A stretch of DNA of 28,736 nt from RGIG5057 sp964642045. Lineage in GTDB: Bacteria > Bacillota > Clostridia > TANB77 > CAG-465. Shown here piece after piece: positions 1 through 8,428 of this stretch (its first letter is position 1; each line of letters begins with the position of its first letter). The notes beneath the pieces were generated by a model. It was not told the origin of the DNA, ran no database searches, and was given only the letters and a program-made list of their open reading frames with translations. A program made the translations under genes and the position numbers. The DNA lies in NCBI GenBank assembly GCA_964642045.1, contig CAZXLZ010000010.1, positions 1-28,736 of the forward strand, in the 5' to 3' direction.

Positions 1-41
1 TATAACATATTATTAATATTAAAATCCATACACTATAAAAA

Positions 42-1766
42 TTAATTATTATCTTCTATTCTAAATAATTTATCTTTTTGTGAAAGTTTTACTATAAAAT
101 AATCTTCTTTATTTAATTCTTCTGGTAATTTATCTTTCAAAATAGATATAACTAATTGTATATCTTTATCTTCTAAAAAGTCTGCAACTTGTATTAATTG
201 GTTATTATGCATAAGTTCCTTCTTATCGTTTAATAAAAACTTTAAACAAGGAATATTTTGCTCCTCTGCAAATATTATATAAGCCAAATCAAAGCATAAT
301 ATTTCTCCTTGTTTTTTACCAGAACTTAAATTTGTATTAAATGAACTAAACTTAAATAATTGTTGTCCATTTTTATTTTTTACTTTATCATATTTTAGTG
401 CATATCTTTCTCCATATAATTCATTAGAAACTGTAGAAAAATATCTATTAAACAAGGTTATTTGTCCTTTTAATTTTTCTTCAAATTCATCTGAAAATAA
501 TTGATTATCTAGTGCTTTAAGTTGAGTACTATATTGATTTATATTTTCTTCTGTTTCAGTTAATTGAGATAGTACATTTTCATATTCTCCTTTTTGTCTA
601 TATTTTTCATTTATAGCTGCTATTATTTCTTCAAGTTGAGAGAATGAATCACTCTTTGCAATTTTTTCAGTTAATATTTTTTCTTTTTCTAGTGTCTTTT
701 TTATATTATTCTCAACATTTTCTATTTCTTTTTCTAATTGTGGCAATTCTTCTGTAATAAAATTTATTTTTTGTAAAATCATTTTATTATGATATTGAAC
801 TAAATCTTCAAAAGTTTTTTGTAACGAATCTATTTTACTACTAGCTTGTTCATATATTATTTTTAATTGTTGCAAATCAATATCAGATTTATTTTCTAGT
901 ATTTCATTTTTTGAATCTATAATTAAATCTCTACGCATTTTTAAATTAGTAACTTTTGAACTATTTTTATTTATATCATATCTAATTTTATTTAACTCTT
1001 CTAAATCTTTTTCAAAATTAGGATTTATATTAAGATTACTTTTTTTATTTTCAAGTTCCTCAATTTCATCATCTAAAATTGATAATGCGACTTCATATGC
1101 ATTTTTGGTTTGCTTTTTTTCTAATCTTTCTTTATATGAGTTTTCTTGCTTTATTTTAGTCAATATCTCTTGCTTTTTTGCTCCATCATCAAAATTACAT
1201 CCCAATAAAAATAGATATAATGTTTCATATTCTGCATCAGTAGAATATGAGTTTAAAGTTTTTAACGTATTATTTATAGTTTCATCCTTATATCTAATAT
1301 TATGAGATATTATTTGCCTTAATGTAGGCTTATCCGTATTTTGATTTGGAAATATATATGATAATAATGTTTTTTCAAAATCTTTATCTTTTATACGTTT
1401 TCCATTAATAAATCTAATAGTATCTTTTCCAGAAAGAAAATTTCTTACTATAGTAAGCTCTTTTGAATTTTCATTTGTTAAATCATCAGTCAAAGTTAAA
1501 GTTATTACAATATTATTTTTCTGTAAAAATTCCTTAACTAATACATATTCTTCTTTTCTTGTTTCTGTATCTGAATATATAACAGATTGCTTTGCTCCTA
1601 AACAAAAATCTATTAATTTTAATACTGTAGTTTTTCCAATATTATTTCCTGTAGCTTTAGAATCATTACTAGGTGTTTCATCTATTATTAAATTAAGTCC
1701 CTTATGGAATTCTATATTTCTTATTACTTCTCTCCCTTTTTCTATTAATAAAGACTTTAAAAACAT
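42..1766 (-). CDS. DUF2326-family coiled-coil ABC ATPase of an ABC-3C system
   Basis: Predicted SMC/RecN-like ABC ATPase, 574 residues. Seen: an N-terminal P-loop GNNIGKTT at residues 40-47; a long charged, Lys/Glu/Asn-rich region at about 190-460 with coiled-coil character; and a C-terminal ABC signature-like LSSGKKQ followed by a hydrophobic strand ending FLLNDKKELMH in the Walker B position. This split-head layout and the C-terminal block are typical of DUF2326 proteins. The start overlaps the upstream middle-component gene by 10 bases and has a GGAGAG ribosome binding site 8 bases away. It is the last gene of a three-gene cassette. Family knowledge: DUF2326 ATPases occur as the motor of ABC-three-component systems predicted to act in biological conflict. 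The target is unknown. No nuclease motif is visible in this protein itself. Confidence 0.85.
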   Translation of the reverse strand: MFLKSLLIEKGREVIRNIEFHKGLNLIIDETPSNDSKATGNNIGKTTVLKLIDFCLGAKQSVIYSDTETRKEEYVLVKEFLQKNNIVITLTLTDDLTNENSKELTIVRNFLSGKDTIRFINGKRIKDKDFEKTLLSYIFPNQNTDKPTLRQIISHNIRYKDETINNTLKTLNSYSTDAEYETLYLFLLGCNFDDGAKKQEILTKIKQENSYKERLEKKQTKNAYEVALSILDDEIEELENKKSNLNINPNFEKDLEELNKIRYDINKNSSKVTNLKMRRDLIIDSKNEILENKSDIDLQQLKIIYEQASSKIDSLQKTFEDLVQYHNKMILQKINFITEELPQLEKEIENVENNIKKTLEKEKILTEKIAKSDSFSQLEEIIAAINEKYRQKGEYENVLSQLTETEENINQYSTQLKALDNQLFSDEFEEKLKGQITLFNRYFSTVSNELYGERYALKYDKVKNKNGQQLFKFSSFNTNLSSGKKQGEILCFDLAYIIFAEEQNIPCLKFLLNDKKELMHNNQLIQVADFLEDKDIQLVISILKDKLPEELNKEDYFIVKLSQKDKLFRIEDNN

Positions 1767-1984
1767 AATTCAATCTCTCCATTTTTATTCATTATAGCTA
1801 CTTCTATTAAATACAGCCAGTCTATACTTAACATAAATGTCATAAATGACATATTATTTTTTTGTTTTACATTTTGATATAAATCTATAATATCATATTT
1901 ATTATTTGATTGAAGCTCTTTTAAAATAATCGCTCCATTATAATAAATTGTTAATTCTGGTTTTATATTATCTGGTAATAGCAT
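1757..1984 (-). CDS. ABC-3C system middle component (MC6-like small protein)
   Basis: Small protein of 75 residues starting MLLPDNIKPELTIYYNGA. The start at 1984 is chosen over the open frame's earlier Met (2041) because GGAGGG lies 8 bases before this ATG, and because MLLP plus an xxIKP motif is how small middle components of this kind begin. The gene overlaps the SMEK gene stop by 17 bases and the ATPase start by 10 bases, so translation is probably coupled. The rest is a predicted alpha/beta winged-helix-like fold with a hydrophobic SIDWLYLIEVAIM core and ends NGEIELCF. Family knowledge: middle components are thought to bridge the ABC ATPase and the third, effector or sensor component. The assignment to type MC6 is from pattern memory and less certain than its place in the system. 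Confidence 0.75.
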   Translation of the reverse strand: MLLPDNIKPELTIYYNGAIILKELQSNNKYDIIDLYQNVKQKNNMSFMTFMLSIDWLYLIEVAIMNKNGEIELCF

Positions 1985-2942
1985 AACTATATCCCTCCGG
2001 ATTTTCAAAAATTTTACATCTAATAAAAGCATCAACAACAATCATTTCTACACACACTTCTAATTCTTCATATGAAATTTCTACGTAATTATTACTATTT
2101 AAGACAATTTCTATTACTTTGTTTATAACAATTAAAAAAATTTCACATTCATTATCAGTTTCTTGACATGCTTCAAAATATTTTCTTCTAATAGTCTGTA
2201 AAATTGTAAAGCTCTTGTTCACTCCACATTTATCAAAAGTAATATACATTTCATTTATCTTACTATGATAAATTTTATAATCATTTATAATACCTTTTAT
2301 ATCTACTAAATTATTATATTCTATTTTTTTATTAATTTCAAAATCATTTATTTCATATTTTGTATCAAATTTAACAAAATTTTCTGAAGCTAGTATATTT
2401 ATAATAGTAGCAAGATTAGAATCTGTTTTTAAAATATCTATTTCATTTACTAATTCTTCTTTTATAAAATTATACAAATCTTTTTGCTCAAGTATTTTTA
2501 AATTAAACACCTTTTTAAAAATTTTATTTTTATCTATAATATCTTCATTCTCTTTAAATTTAAGATTATATATATTATTAGGTATTTTATAATTTTTAAC
2601 CTCAAAATCTCTAGATATTGAAATAAACTTAAAAGTAAATCCAGTATAATCTTTGTATATATCTTTGGAGAAGGAATTATTTAGTTTCTGTTTCGTAGCT
2701 GTTGAAGAGACTTGAACAATAATTTTATTATCTACATCTACCAAATCAATACCTTCTACATTCTGTTTTACTTCATTTAAGTTTATTAAATTCCAACCAT
2801 ATAATTTATTTAAAAGGTCTCTATAAAATATTTCTGAATGTTGATTAAAATCTAATATATTCAATCTGCCACGTGATTCAATTCTATACGCGATTTCATT
2901 TATTTTCTTTTCAATATAATTAAAGTACGTTGTACGATTCAT
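1968..2942 (-). CDS. SMEK-domain protein, third component of the ABC-3C system
   Basis: Protein of 324 residues and the first gene of the cassette. The N-terminal ~100 residues match the SMEK domain pattern: helix with NYIEKKINEI, then LNILDFNQHSEIFYRDLLN, LYGWNLINLN, EGIDLVDVDNKIIVQVSS and a TKQKLNNS segment. The pattern GIDLxDxxxxxxVQVSS resembles a restriction-endonuclease-like core (acidic residue, strand, QV[ST]), but that enzymatic reading is inference. The remaining ~200 residues are helical and not recognised; they hold four cysteines. The start at 2942 is preceded by an AAAGGA site. The base composition is even more AT-rich than the neighbours. Family knowledge: SMEK proteins are found with DUF2326 ATPases in predicted conflict systems. 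Confidence 0.8.
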   Translation of the reverse strand: MNRTTYFNYIEKKINEIAYRIESRGRLNILDFNQHSEIFYRDLLNKLYGWNLINLNEVKQNVEGIDLVDVDNKIIVQVSSTATKQKLNNSFSKDIYKDYTGFTFKFISISRDFEVKNYKIPNNIYNLKFKENEDIIDKNKIFKKVFNLKILEQKDLYNFIKEELVNEIDILKTDSNLATIINILASENFVKFDTKYEINDFEINKKIEYNNLVDIKGIINDYKIYHSKINEMYITFDKCGVNKSFTILQTIRRKYFEACQETDNECEIFLIVINKVIEIVLNSNNYVEISYEELEVCVEMIVVDAFIRCKIFENPEGYSYAITR

Positions 2943-3144
2943 TTATCTTTTCCTTTATAATTAATCTATTATATTTTATAATACTTTGATTTTTTATTCA
3001 ATATTTTTGTCAAAATTTGCTAATTTTGTGTTTCCAATTATTTATTTTACATAATTTTAAGCATACTACTTATGCTCTGTTTTCGTGCTATTTTTTATTT
3101 TCTTTTCATTAATTCTAAAATCGATTTTTCCTATAATATAAAAA
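2943..3144. other. Intergenic region upstream of the ABC-3C cassette
   Basis: Very AT-rich spacer between the secA terminator and the SMEK gene. On the minus strand it holds a TTGACA-like element near 3008-3013 and TATAAT/TATTAT-like boxes near 2970-2982, but no pair has ordinary 16-18 base spacing, so I do not call a defined promoter. The cassette must have its own start here because the secA terminator lies upstream. No inverted repeat large enough for an attachment site and no small gene is visible. Confidence 0.4.
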
Positions 3145-3174
3145 AGATGTCAACAAATTTTCTTTTGTTAACAT
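3139..3174 (-). terminator. Rho-independent terminator of secA
   Basis: Inverted repeat with arms 3145-3156 and 3162-3174 (GATGTtAACAAAA paired with TTTGTTgACATC on the minus strand), followed in the minus direction by a run of U. It lies about 90 bases after the secA stop and insulates secA from the ABC-3C cassette. Confidence 0.8.
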
Positions 3175-3266
3175 CCTTTATTTTCAACGGATTTTGTCCT
3201 ATTTAATTAAATTCATTGACAAACGATAAATTCGTAACCTTTATTATTTTTTAATATTTATTGATT

Positions 3267-6029
3267 TTATGCGTTTTTCCCACAACATTGTTTGTATTTC
3301 TTCCCAGAACCACATGGGCAAGGATCATTTCTGCCCACTGTCTTTTCTACTCTTACAGGCTCTTTCTTTACCTCTTTATTTCCAGCTGATGCATTAGTAG
3401 CTGTAACAGATGTAATCTTTGGAGAATTATCATTAATTTTTTGATTCTCATTAGCCTCTTTTATGCTAAATACAGCTTTTACACTATCAGTTTTTATTGC
3501 ATTTGTCATCTCTTCAAACATATCAAAACTTTCATTTTTATATGCGTCAAGTGGATTAGTCTGACCATAAGCTCTAAGCCCTATACCATCTTTAAGACCT
3601 TGAATATTATCTATATGATCCATCCATTTGTCATTAACAACATTTAGTATTAAGTGTTTTTCTAAAGTATTCATAAAAGTTTCTATGTTTTTATCTCTTG
3701 CTACTTTGTGCTTATCATCATATACTTTCTCTGCTTTTTTGTACAAATTATCTATAATTATATCCTCATCAAATACTTCTATTTTACTTTCTTTAATTGA
3801 TACTATATCATCTGAAAATACACCTTTAAGGATAGTATTTAATGCATTAAAATCGGCCTCTTTAGCAGAAGATACACCATCAAATTGTGAGTATACAATA
3901 TCCTCTATTTTAGATTTTGCCATAGGCATAATTACATCTCTTACATTTTCTGAATCTAAAACTTTTCTTCTTTGGTTATATATTATAGTTCTTTGTTTAT
4001 TCATTACATCATCATATTCAAGGACACTCTTTCTTCTTGAATAGTTAATACCCTCTATTTTCTTTTGAGCATTTTCAATTGTAGATGTAAGTATACCCAT
4101 CTCTATTGGAACATCTTCTGGAAGTCCTAGACTGTCAGCTATAGCATTTATCCTCTCTGAACCGAAAAGCTTCATAAGGTCATCTTCAAATGAAATATAG
4201 AATCTTGAACATCCAATATCTCCTTGTCTACCAGAACGTCCACGAAGCTGATTATCAATTCTACGTGATTCATGTCTTTCTGAACCTATAATTTTAAGTC
4301 CTCCAGCTTCAATTACTTTTTTTCTTCCTTCTTCAATCTCTTTTTTATATTTACTTTCTATAGCAGGAATCTTAGATTTAGCATCCTTTACTTCTTCTAT
4401 ATCATAATCTATTGGAGTCATTGCCATCTCTATTACTTCTTTAGTAAATCCAAGCTTTGCAAGCTCAGCTTTTACTAAATATTCTAAGTTACCTCCAAGC
4501 ATAATATCAGTACCTCTACCAGCCATATTAGTTGCAATAGTTACAGCCTTATATTTACCAGCCTGAGCTATTATTTCTGCTTCTTTTTCATGGTACTTAG
4601 CATTAAGTACGTTATGAGGAATTCCTTCTTTTTTAAGCATTGCACTTATTTTCTCTGATTTATCTATTGATACAGTACCTACTAAAACTGGCTGACCTTT
4701 TTCATAAGATTCTTTTATATCCTCTATAATTGCTTTATACTTACCATTTGCAGTTTTATACACAACATCATTGTAGTCTTTTCTGATTACAGGATTATTA
4801 GTTGGAATTTCTACAACATCCAGCTTATATATTCCCTTAAATTCATCTTCCTCTGTTTTTGCAGTACCAGTCATACCAGCAAGCTTTGAATAAAGTCTAA
4901 AGTAGTTTTGGAATGTGATAGTCGCAAGTGTTTGAGATTCAGAAGCAATTTTTACCCCCTCTTTAGCCTCAATTGCTTGGTGAAGACCATCACTATATCT
5001 TCTTCCTTCCATAGGTCTACCAGTAAACTCATCAACAATAATTACCTGTCCATCTCTAACTATATACTGCTGATCTTTGTGCATAAGACCATATGCTCTA
5101 ATTGCTTGATTTACATGATGTGATATTTCAAGATTTTCTACATCACTTAATGAATCAATATTAAAATACTTTTCAGCTTTTTTAGTACCAGTATCGGTAA
5201 GAGCTGCAGTCTTTGCTTTTAAGTCTATAATATAGTCATATTCATTATCTGAATCATCAAAGTTTTTATCATCACTTTCAACAATTGTTCTTGATTTAAG
5301 ACTTCTAGCAAAAGCATTCGCTTTCTCATACACATCACTTTTTTTGTTTATCATACCAGAAATTATAAGAGGAGTTCTTGCCTCATCTATAAGTATACTA
5401 TCTATCTCATCGACTATTGCATAATTAAGCTCTCTTTGAACCATTGCTTCTTTTTGCATTGCCATGTTATCTCTTAAATAATCAAATCCAAACTCATTAT
5501 TAGTACCATAAACAATATCACATCTGTATGCTTCTTGTTTTTCATTTGGACTCATTCCAGCCGTTATTATACCGACAGAAAGACCTAAGAACTTATATAG
5601 TTTTCCCATAAGTATACCTTGAGTTTTTGCTAGATAATCATTTACTGTAACTAAATGCACACCTTTTTTAGTTAGTGCATTAAGATAAAGTGGGAGTGCA
5701 GCAGTTAAAGTTTTTCCTTCACCTGTTTTCATTTCAGCAATTCTTCCTTGATGAAGTATTATTCCTCCAATTAACTGTACTCTAAAATAATGTTTATCAT
5801 AAACCCTAACTACAGCCTCACTAACTACTGCATATGCCTCAGGAAGAATACTCTCCAAACTTTCCCCATTTTCCACTCTTTTTATAAATTCATCTGTCTT
5901 TTTTCTTAATTCATCGTTAGTTAGTTTTTTCATATCATCACTATATGATAGTATCTTTTCAACTATAGACTCAATTTTCTTTATTTCTCTTGAGCTATAT
6001 GTACCAAATATTTTTTCTATTAATTTCAT
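3267..6029 (-). CDS. secA: Preprotein translocase ATPase SecA
   Basis: SecA motor of the general secretion pathway, which pushes unfolded preproteins through SecYEG at the cytoplasmic membrane. It has 920 residues, in the usual range. Seen: Walker A MKTGEGKT at about 100-107, DEID helicase motif, the TNMAGRGTDI and RGRSGRQGD motifs of nucleotide-binding domain 2, preprotein-crosslinking and helical scaffold regions, and a C-terminal zinc-binding tail RNDPCPCGSGKKYKQCCG (CxCx8CC) used for SecB or phospholipid contact. The start has GGAGG 4 bases upstream and a good promoter at 6072-6100. It is monocistronic: divergent from the 6145 gene and closed by its own terminator. Only one secA is seen in this window. 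Confidence 0.98.
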   Translation of the reverse strand: MKLIEKIFGTYSSREIKKIESIVEKILSYSDDMKKLTNDELRKKTDEFIKRVENGESLESILPEAYAVVSEAVVRVYDKHYFRVQLIGGIILHQGRIAEMKTGEGKTLTAALPLYLNALTKKGVHLVTVNDYLAKTQGILMGKLYKFLGLSVGIITAGMSPNEKQEAYRCDIVYGTNNEFGFDYLRDNMAMQKEAMVQRELNYAIVDEIDSILIDEARTPLIISGMINKKSDVYEKANAFARSLKSRTIVESDDKNFDDSDNEYDYIIDLKAKTAALTDTGTKKAEKYFNIDSLSDVENLEISHHVNQAIRAYGLMHKDQQYIVRDGQVIIVDEFTGRPMEGRRYSDGLHQAIEAKEGVKIASESQTLATITFQNYFRLYSKLAGMTGTAKTEEDEFKGIYKLDVVEIPTNNPVIRKDYNDVVYKTANGKYKAIIEDIKESYEKGQPVLVGTVSIDKSEKISAMLKKEGIPHNVLNAKYHEKEAEIIAQAGKYKAVTIATNMAGRGTDIMLGGNLEYLVKAELAKLGFTKEVIEMAMTPIDYDIEEVKDAKSKIPAIESKYKKEIEEGRKKVIEAGGLKIIGSERHESRRIDNQLRGRSGRQGDIGCSRFYISFEDDLMKLFGSERINAIADSLGLPEDVPIEMGILTSTIENAQKKIEGINYSRRKSVLEYDDVMNKQRTIIYNQRRKVLDSENVRDVIMPMAKSKIEDIVYSQFDGVSSAKEADFNALNTILKGVFSDDIVSIKESKIEVFDEDIIIDNLYKKAEKVYDDKHKVARDKNIETFMNTLEKHLILNVVNDKWMDHIDNIQGLKDGIGLRAYGQTNPLDAYKNESFDMFEEMTNAIKTDSVKAVFSIKEANENQKINDNSPKITSVTATNASAGNKEVKKEPVRVEKTVGRNDPCPCGSGKKYKQCCGKNA

Positions 6030-6071
6030 ATTTCCTCCTAATTTAATTCTAAAATTTAAAAATCTTCATAC

Positions 6072-6100
6072 ATTATACCATAAGAGTTTTACTTTTTAAA
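6072..6100 (-). promoter_or_regulatory. SigA-type promoter of secA with extended -10
   Basis: Minus-strand TTTAAA (6095-6100), 17-base spacer, TATAAT (6072-6077) preceded by TGG, an extended -10 that offsets the weak -35. It lies 43 bases before the secA start. Confidence 0.65.
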
Positions 6101-6144
6101 GTGCTTAAGCTAATCTTAACACTTTCTTTATAGGGGGATTTTTT

Positions 6145-6642
6145 ATGTTCGTTTTAAATCTTAAACTAAATGTACGAAAAATAATAATAGCATGTCTTTC
6201 AGTATCCTTGCTGTCTGCAATGGCAATAGAATTTTTTACAGCTTCTAAAATTGAGAATAGCTCATCTGCCATGAGTAATGATTCAAAATATGATTATGTA
6301 CTAACTGATGAAAATTACTTAGAAGTTCTAAAAACAGTACATGAAAACATTGATGAAAATGTTGGAAAGACTGTAAAGATTTCTGGATTCATATTCAGAA
6401 TGCCAGATTTTGATAAAGAGACTTTTGTATGCGGAAAAAATATAATATATGATGGTGAAGATAGTGTAGCTGGATTTATGTGTAAAAGCTCCGATAGTGC
6501 CTCATTTTTAGACAATGAATGGGTAGAGATAACTGGAATAATAGAAAAAGGAATGTATACAAGTGATATGCCAGTTATAAAAGTGGGAAGTATAAAGAAA
6601 ATTCAGGCACCACAAAATACGTTTATTAATAATGAATCTTAA
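6145..6642 (+). CDS. Membrane-anchored protein with YcgQ/DUF1980-like domain
   Basis: Protein of 165 residues. An N-terminal hydrophobic segment at about 12-33 (IIIACLSVSLLSAMAIEFF) acts as signal anchor, placing the rest outside. Residues 50-155 resemble the C-terminal beta domain of YcgQ/TIGR03943 proteins: YxxVLxxxNYLEVL, GKTVKISGFIFR, FVCGKNIIYDGED, WVEITGIIEKG, PVIKVGSIKKI. In the family the middle segment commonly carries CC near DA; here it is VCG and YDGED, so any metal or thiol function may be altered. Full-length YcgQ usually has several membrane helices and a YcgR permease partner; neither is present. The start has GGGGG 7 bases upstream. It is transcribed alone, divergent from secA and convergent with galE. 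Confidence 0.6.
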   Translation: MFVLNLKLNVRKIIIACLSVSLLSAMAIEFFTASKIENSSSAMSNDSKYDYVLTDENYLEVLKTVHENIDENVGKTVKISGFIFRMPDFDKETFVCGKNIIYDGEDSVAGFMCKSSDSASFLDNEWVEITGIIEKGMYTSDMPVIKVGSIKKIQAPQNTFINNES

Positions 6643-6657
6643 AATAAAAGAAAACTG

Positions 6658-6697
6658 CCAAGGTATGAGTAAGTATCATACCTTGGTAACTTTTTTA
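6658..6697. terminator. Bidirectional terminator between the 6145 gene and galE
   Basis: Perfect 11-base inverted repeat CCAAGGTATGA (6658-6668) and TCATACCTTGG (6676-6686), with a T run to the right and an A-rich flank to the left, so it works for both convergent genes. The galE stop codon and its last few codons are inside the stem. Confidence 0.85.
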
Positions 6698-7695
6698 TTA
6701 TTAATCTCAAAATTCCAGCTATCTTTTACCATATCCTCCAGTGTCTTTTCTGCTTTAAAACCTAGCTCTTTTTCAGCCTTAGTTGTATCTGAAAAATATT
6801 CATCTATATCACCTTTTCTTCTAGGTGCAAATTCATATGGAACATCTACTCCATTTACGCGTTTAAACGTCTCTACAATGTCAAGAACGCTATAACCAAT
6901 ACCTGTACCTATATTATATATATAATAACCATTTTCACTGCTATTTAGCTTTTCTAAAGCTTTAATATGTGCTTTAGCAAGATCAACTACATGCACATAA
7001 TCTCTAACTCCAGTTCCATCTTTAGTTTTATAATCATTTCCAAATATATGAAGTTTATCTAAACTTCCATTTGCTACTCTAGTTATATATGGCATAAGAT
7101 TATTTGGAGTGCCATTTGGATTTTCTCCAATAAGAGAGCTTTCATGTGCCCCTGTTGGATTGAAGTATCTAAGAACAGATATATTCCAGCTATTATCAGA
7201 TGCATACAAATCCTCTAATACATACTCGATAACAAGCTTAGTATTTCCATATGGACTAGCAGTCCTTCCTATTTTTGCATCTTCTTTTATTGGTATAGTA
7301 TCAGGCACACCATATACCGTCGCAGATGAGCTAAATACAAACTTTTTAACATTAAACTTTTTCATTGTCTCAAGTAAGGTTATAGCACCACACACATTAT
7401 TATCATAGTACATAAGAGGCTCTTTTGATGACTCACCAACAGATTTAAAACCGGCAAAATTTATAACTGCTTCTATTTTCTCCTTTTCAAAAACTTCTTC
7501 TAATCTTTCCTTATCCCTATAATCAATATTGTAAAATTTAATATCTTTACCTGTAATCTTCTTTATTTTATCTTTTACATCTATTTTGCTATTACTTAGA
7601 TTATCAATTGTTACTACGTTATATCCTTCATTTAGGAGCTCAACACACGTATGACTTCCAATATATCCAAGTCCACCTGTAAGTAATATATTCAT
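6676..7695 (-). CDS. galE: UDP-glucose 4-epimerase GalE
   Basis: Cytoplasmic NAD-dependent short-chain dehydrogenase/reductase interconverting UDP-glucose and UDP-galactose (or the N-acetyl forms), feeding surface glycan synthesis. It has 339 residues, normal for the family. Seen: the nucleotide-binding GGLGYIG at 7-13, DNLSNS after the second strand, catalytic S124 in FSSSATVYG, and Y149xxxK153 in SPYGNTK. The start overlaps the stop of the ABC ATPase gene by four bases (ATGA), so it is translationally coupled to the exporter genes. The last codons lie in the terminator stem. The choice of GalE over a related 4-epimerase rests on the DNLSNS and RDYVHVVDLA motifs. Confidence 0.95.
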   Translation of the reverse strand: MNILLTGGLGYIGSHTCVELLNEGYNVVTIDNLSNSKIDVKDKIKKITGKDIKFYNIDYRDKERLEEVFEKEKIEAVINFAGFKSVGESSKEPLMYYDNNVCGAITLLETMKKFNVKKFVFSSSATVYGVPDTIPIKEDAKIGRTASPYGNTKLVIEYVLEDLYASDNSWNISVLRYFNPTGAHESSLIGENPNGTPNNLMPYITRVANGSLDKLHIFGNDYKTKDGTGVRDYVHVVDLAKAHIKALEKLNSSENGYYIYNIGTGIGYSVLDIVETFKRVNGVDVPYEFAPRRKGDIDEYFSDTTKAEKELGFKAEKTLEDMVKDSWNFEINNKKVTKV

Positions 7696-8426
7696 AATAC
7701 GCCCTCGCTTTCTAAATAATGATAAACTACATCATTAACACTGCCCTGCTCTCTAATTTTTCCATTATCTACCCAAAAAACTTTGCTGCAAATTTCTTTT
7801 ACAACATTCATATCATGAGAAACAAATAATATAGTTTTCCCATCTCTATTTAACTCATGTATCTTATCTATGCACTTTTTTTGGAACTCCTGATCACCAA
7901 CAGCAAGTATTTCATCAAATATCAATATATCAGCATTAACGTTGATGGCTACAGAAAAAGCAAGTCTAACATACATACCAGTAGAATAAGTTCTAACTGG
8001 TAAATCTATGTATTCACCTATCCCTGCAAACTCTATTATATCATCTATTATTAAGTCCACTTCTTTTTTTGAAAGTCCAAATATTGAGCTATTAAAATAA
8101 ATATTTTCTCTTCCAGTAAAATTTTCATCAAATCCTGATCCAAGCTCTAAAAGACTTGAAACAGTTCCATTTACTATTATTTTTCCACTATCAGGATAAA
8201 GTATTTTAGAAATAATTTTTAATATTGTAGATTTTCCCGTTCCGTTTTTACCTATAATTCCAACTATTTCACCTTCATGTATATCAAAAGATACATCATC
8301 CAAAACTTTTCTTTCCTTATATATAGATTTTGAGAATTTTGTAAACATATCTTTTATAGTTCTAGGTTTATCTTTATATAATCTATATGATTTACTCACA
8401 TTTTGAAAGGATATTACTTCTTTCAC
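7692..8426 (-). CDS. ABC transporter ATPase for surface polysaccharide/teichoic acid export (TagH/Wzt-like)
   Basis: Nucleotide-binding subunit that powers export of a lipid-linked glycan with the preceding permease. It has 244 residues. Seen: the family-specific N-terminal extension before the conserved core, Walker A GKNGTGKST at 59-67, signature YSTGMYVRLAF, Walker B ILIFDEILAVGD and the switch histidine in FVSHDMN. The signature STGM instead of LSGGQ and the EILAVGD D-loop are typical of Wzt/TagH/RfbB proteins. It lacks the long C-terminal glycan-binding domain of O9a-type Wzt and the TagH tail, so no chain-end recognition is expected. It starts with GTG at 8426, with GAGGTG 8 bases before it, two bases after the permease stop. 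Confidence 0.9.
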   Translation of the reverse strand: MKEVISFQNVSKSYRLYKDKPRTIKDMFTKFSKSIYKERKVLDDVSFDIHEGEIVGIIGKNGTGKSTILKIISKILYPDSGKIIVNGTVSSLLELGSGFDENFTGRENIYFNSSIFGLSKKEVDLIIDDIIEFAGIGEYIDLPVRTYSTGMYVRLAFSVAINVNADILIFDEILAVGDQEFQKKCIDKIHELNRDGKTILFVSHDMNVVKEICSKVFWVDNGKIREQGSVNDVVYHYLESEGVL

Positions 8427-8428
8427 AG

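Noticed and set aside
1985..2041. Longer N-terminus for the middle component
   Set aside because: The upstream Met lacks a ribosome binding site, whereas GGAGGG lies 8 bases before the ATG at 1984, and MLLP is the expected start.
2943..3144. Well-spaced SigA promoter for the ABC-3C cassette
   Set aside because: TTGACA- and TATAAT-like words occur but not at 16-18 base spacing; in such AT-rich DNA this is not reliable.
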